A stretch of 64,000 nucleotides of DNA from Sphagnum magellanicum (Eukaryota; Streptophyta; Sphagnopsida; Sphagnales; Sphagnaceae): contig CM038918.1 in assembly GCA_021904315.1 (NCBI GenBank), forward strand, positions 12,601,349 through 12,665,348. Direction: 5' to 3'. This document shows positions 61,190 through 64,000 of this stretch, one piece after another. Numbering within the stretch: the stretch's first letter is position 1; the number at the start of each line of letters is the position of its first letter. The notes under the pieces were generated by a model. The model saw only the letters and a list, made by a program, of their open reading frames with translations, did not search any database and was not told the origin of the DNA. The translations under genes and the position numbers were made by a program.

Positions 61190-62395
61190 TCCCTAGCTTG
61201 ATTTTGCAATGTGTACAAAGTACTAAGGCCAATTTTTGAATCCATGGCCTTAGGGTTAAATGGCCAAATTTTTGTACCTTTGAACCTTGACGCGATATTT
61301 TTTTAAATATATGCTAGGTCTACTACTTTGTCTACCCATTTTGTTAATGTTATCTTATTTGGTTTTGTGTCATTCTTCCTAATCATTGTTGTATTTCTTT
61401 CCTTTTTAAAAGTAGTCTTGAAAGGCTTGAAGCAAGCCACATCCAAGGGTTGAAGTGTAGAGATGTGTGTAGAGGTAGAGTAATCATATACAACCCAAAC
61501 TTTTTAACTTGTTTAATTGTCACAAGGGTGACATGGGATCCATGCCTGTTTAAAATGAGCAAATGCCTATTTGTTAGGGATATTCCACTTGGTATAGACC
61601 TTTGAATAAAAGACAATTCTTTTTTGAAAAGGAGAGTAGTCATCCATGCTTTTAATTGCATAAACATACAAGTTTTTGGTTTGTAGAGTTGTATGTAGTC
61701 ATCACGTATCCTCTCTTCTAAATATGTAGAACCTTGGTAGTGTTGTTTTTGTTACATTAACTACTTAGTTAACATTCATCCACTCCTTGGATTTCGGGAT
61801 AATGCTACACACTTGGTGTGAACCTTGTGCTGCAATAACCTTTTTTTTTTATTGTCTTCCTACTTAGATGCATGTTTTATCGGAATTCCAATTATGGTAT
61901 GTAACATAATTGTGTTTGTTGAAAAGGAATTGTAAGTTTTGATAGAAGTTCTAACAAGATTGAATTGTCAACTCTTGTGCTTTACTAATATCTAGTCATT
62001 TAGCTTGATAAATGCCGAGCTCATGATGTTTCTTCTTGAACTAGTACCACCAAGGTCCTTGGTACCCCTCTTTGAAAAGGTGTTAGCATTGTTTGAGTTA
62101 ATTCTACCACTTTCATTCTTACCTATTGTAGGTTAATTGATAGCCCAACTTCTTGCATGGACAAGACCCAAACAACCATAGCCTAATCTTCTTCTACTAT
62201 TATCATGCCCACTAGTATAGGTTTCCTAGATCTTGTTTTCCCATACAAATGATTATACAATGAAGTAAGATGTATGTTCCAATGCCTACTTGCTTTCATT
62301 AATGAAGTTGTCCCATTTTCAATTGCATCCATGGCCTCCTCCAATGCTTCATTAGACCATTTGCCTTTAGTGATTAGAGGATTGCATTTATTAAC
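61190..62395 (-). pseudogene. Decayed pogo/jerky-like transposase (CENP-B-type HTH + DDE_1)
   Basis: On the minus strand the reading starts at about 62386 with NPLITKGKWSNEALEEAMDA, IENGTTSLMKASRHWNI and YNHLYGKTRSRKP, a psq/CENP-B-type helix-turn-helix. It goes on through NFYQNLQFLFNKHNYVTYHN to WNSDKT (family 'WN.DETG', first Asp kept, Glu changed). Then come FYIFREERIRDDYIQ, KAWMTTLLFKKE, ISLTNRHLLILNRHGSH (family 'DGHGSH', second Asp changed to Asn), TLPLHTSLHFNPW (family 'QPLDV', Asp lost), TTFKKERNTTMIRKNDTKPN and KIWPFNPKAMDS. Several stops and frameshifts are present. This superfamily inserts at TA dinucleotides. It could have been the source of enzyme for the TA-flanked MITEs in the window (inference). 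Confidence 0.9.
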
Positions 62396-64000
62396 TTTTT
62401 AATGTTTTCTTGATGGTTCTTATCTAGAAAATGGTGGGAAATTCTCCTTGTTTTGGTTTGGTTAGTCTTGTAATCCATTTCGCCTCCTACGAGGCACATT
62501 GATCACCATGATCTAAATTCCCCTGGTCTCAACCTCTAGCATGTTGGGGGTGTGTTATTTAACTTTACAAGAGGTATAAACTTGAATTTTATGTATTTTG
62601 CCTAGCTTTTAAGGAAGTATGACAAGCTTGGGTATGTTTGAAATGCACATGTTTTTAATTATTGGGAAGAAGCTATCAATGCATATAATTGTTCAAAATC
62701 ATCTTAAATTAATTATGGTTTGTTGTTTTTGTACATGCGCTATGTGTGTATAACAAATTATGATTTCCTGGAGTCGGATAAAATTTGCCTCTCTTATGAC
62801 TACCTAGATTGCATTTGAATTATAGAACTTTACACCTAGTGATGATATAATGTTTTTTTGAACTTTTGGTTGTCAAGCTAATTTATTGCAAGCTTTTCTA
62901 GTTGTCCTTTGACATCCACCCCTGAATCTTGAGTTTTTATATATTCTTCAATAGCACTAAGATTTGATCCTTGATGTTCAAATTATTATAAATATTTTTT
63001 GTCTACTTTACTATTTAAATTTTGTCGATTTTCTTGTAACTATTGTAGTTGTTTTTTGGCTACTTGTGCCCTCCTTGCTCTAGTTGATATGTTGAAACTT
63101 TTGTTTATGATTTAGAATTTTTTATAGTTCTTATGTTACTTTTTTTTGTTGGTCTAGCCCAAATGCTTTCAAAATGTTGATGAAAGATTTCAAACTATTT
63201 CTTTCACAATTTGGAAGTTCTAACATGTTAAAAGAGTTTTACTTGTGAATTTGAAATAGAGGATTGTGAATCCAAACCTTGCACCATAGCCTTGTGAATT
63301 TGGGCAAATTGTTTTTGGTGTGAATGGGATGTGTTTGCACTTGGGGGGAAATTGGAAATCCTTCCCTAATTAACGTGTAGTTATTCTTTCATTGGATTCT
63401 TGTAAACCTTAATCCTTGTTTATGGTTAATTGTGTGTTATTTAACATGACCTTTGCACCCCATCACCAAATCAGTTATGTTCATTTTAGTGTACATCCAA
63501 TTGCCTATCACCAAACACTCATTCCCACCTTAAACTTGGGGTTGCTATAAAGTTGGACCATTTTTTTTCATGACCAAACATTAAAAGTAACCCTTGTGTT
63601 CCCCCCTTTGCATAATGAAAATCAACTCATGGCCCATCACTAAATTAATCCTTTGTAAAATTATTCAATTTTTTTACAAATGTGCCCTCCTAAACTCCTA
63701 ATATTGAACACAAAATTTTGATGGCTAGTCACCAATATGAAAAACCTAGAACAATTTTTTTTCTCAACCAAGTGTTTGGTAATGGGCTAAAAGGACAACG
63801 CCCATAAGATTTTTTTGGTTTTCACACAAGCTAGTTGTTGCACTCTATGGGTGCATGGTGACCGACCTATGTTTGGTGATGGGTTAATTTACCTTACCAA
63901 TGTTGTGGATGTAAATGTTTTAAGACTTACATTCCATGTAAGGGTAAAACTAAGTAAATCTATTTTATGCCATGTAAAACAATGAAAGTGTAAAGTTAAA
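62396..64000. other. AT-rich intergenic, window end
   Basis: No gene is seen. The first part may be the 5' region of the dead DDE transposon. The rest is AT-rich with short meaningless open frames. Confidence 0.4.

Overview
This window is nuclear DNA of a land plant. It has spliced genes with GT-AG introns, three AT-rich intergenic blocks of 10-20 kb filled with decayed transposons and minisatellites, and proteins whose closest recognisable relatives are plant families (SAC3A, PTPMT1, DUF868, UPL5). The proteins are clearly diverged from flowering-plant versions and the genes are far apart, which makes me suspect a seed-free plant with a large genome (fern, lycophyte or similar). That placement is inference only.

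Layout. (1) 44-2939, +: the last four exons of a SAC3/GANP-type mRNA-export protein; the 5' part lies outside the window. (2) 2.9-16.3 kb: intergenic, with two small non-autonomous DNA transposons, a dead two-gene PIF/Harbinger element (SANT protein about 11.15-11.52 kb, transposase about 13.04-12.48 kb) and a roughly 170-bp tandem repeat. (3) 16.3-17.7 kb: an ATCC-rich minisatellite followed by a six-copy repeat of about 120 bp. (4) 19076-21771, +: a complete six-exon PTPMT1-type dual-specificity phosphatase. (5) 26943-26044, -: a single-exon DUF868 protein, with a CT/GA-rich upstream region ending in a 68-bp tandem array at 28.87-29.2 kb. (6) 29.7-40.6 kb: AT-rich intergenic DNA with a 263-bp foldback element and dispersed repeats. 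(7) 46269-40627, -: a complete seven-exon UPL5-type HECT ubiquitin ligase, with a 117-bp array at 47.21-47.68 kb just upstream. (8) 48-64 kb: gene-free and AT-rich, with a dead LINE (50.9-52.1 kb), an interrupted repeat of about 80 bp (57.0-57.7 kb), a long 73-bp array (59.4-60.3 kb) and a dead pogo/jerky-like DDE transposase (62.4-61.2 kb).

The four genes do not form a pathway; they are independent housekeeping or regulatory genes (mRNA export, phosphatidylglycerophosphate or protein dephosphorylation, unknown DUF868 role, ubiquitination). The most notable architecture is that each of the three genes whose 5' end is visible has its own unrelated tandem-repeat array 1.4-2 kb or less upstream, at the junction between higher-GC genic DNA and AT-rich transposon-rich DNA. 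I saw no tRNA, rRNA, CRISPR array, organellar insertion or intact mobile element, and no convincing new biological system. All exon boundaries were set by hand from GT/AG signals, phase continuity and family similarity.
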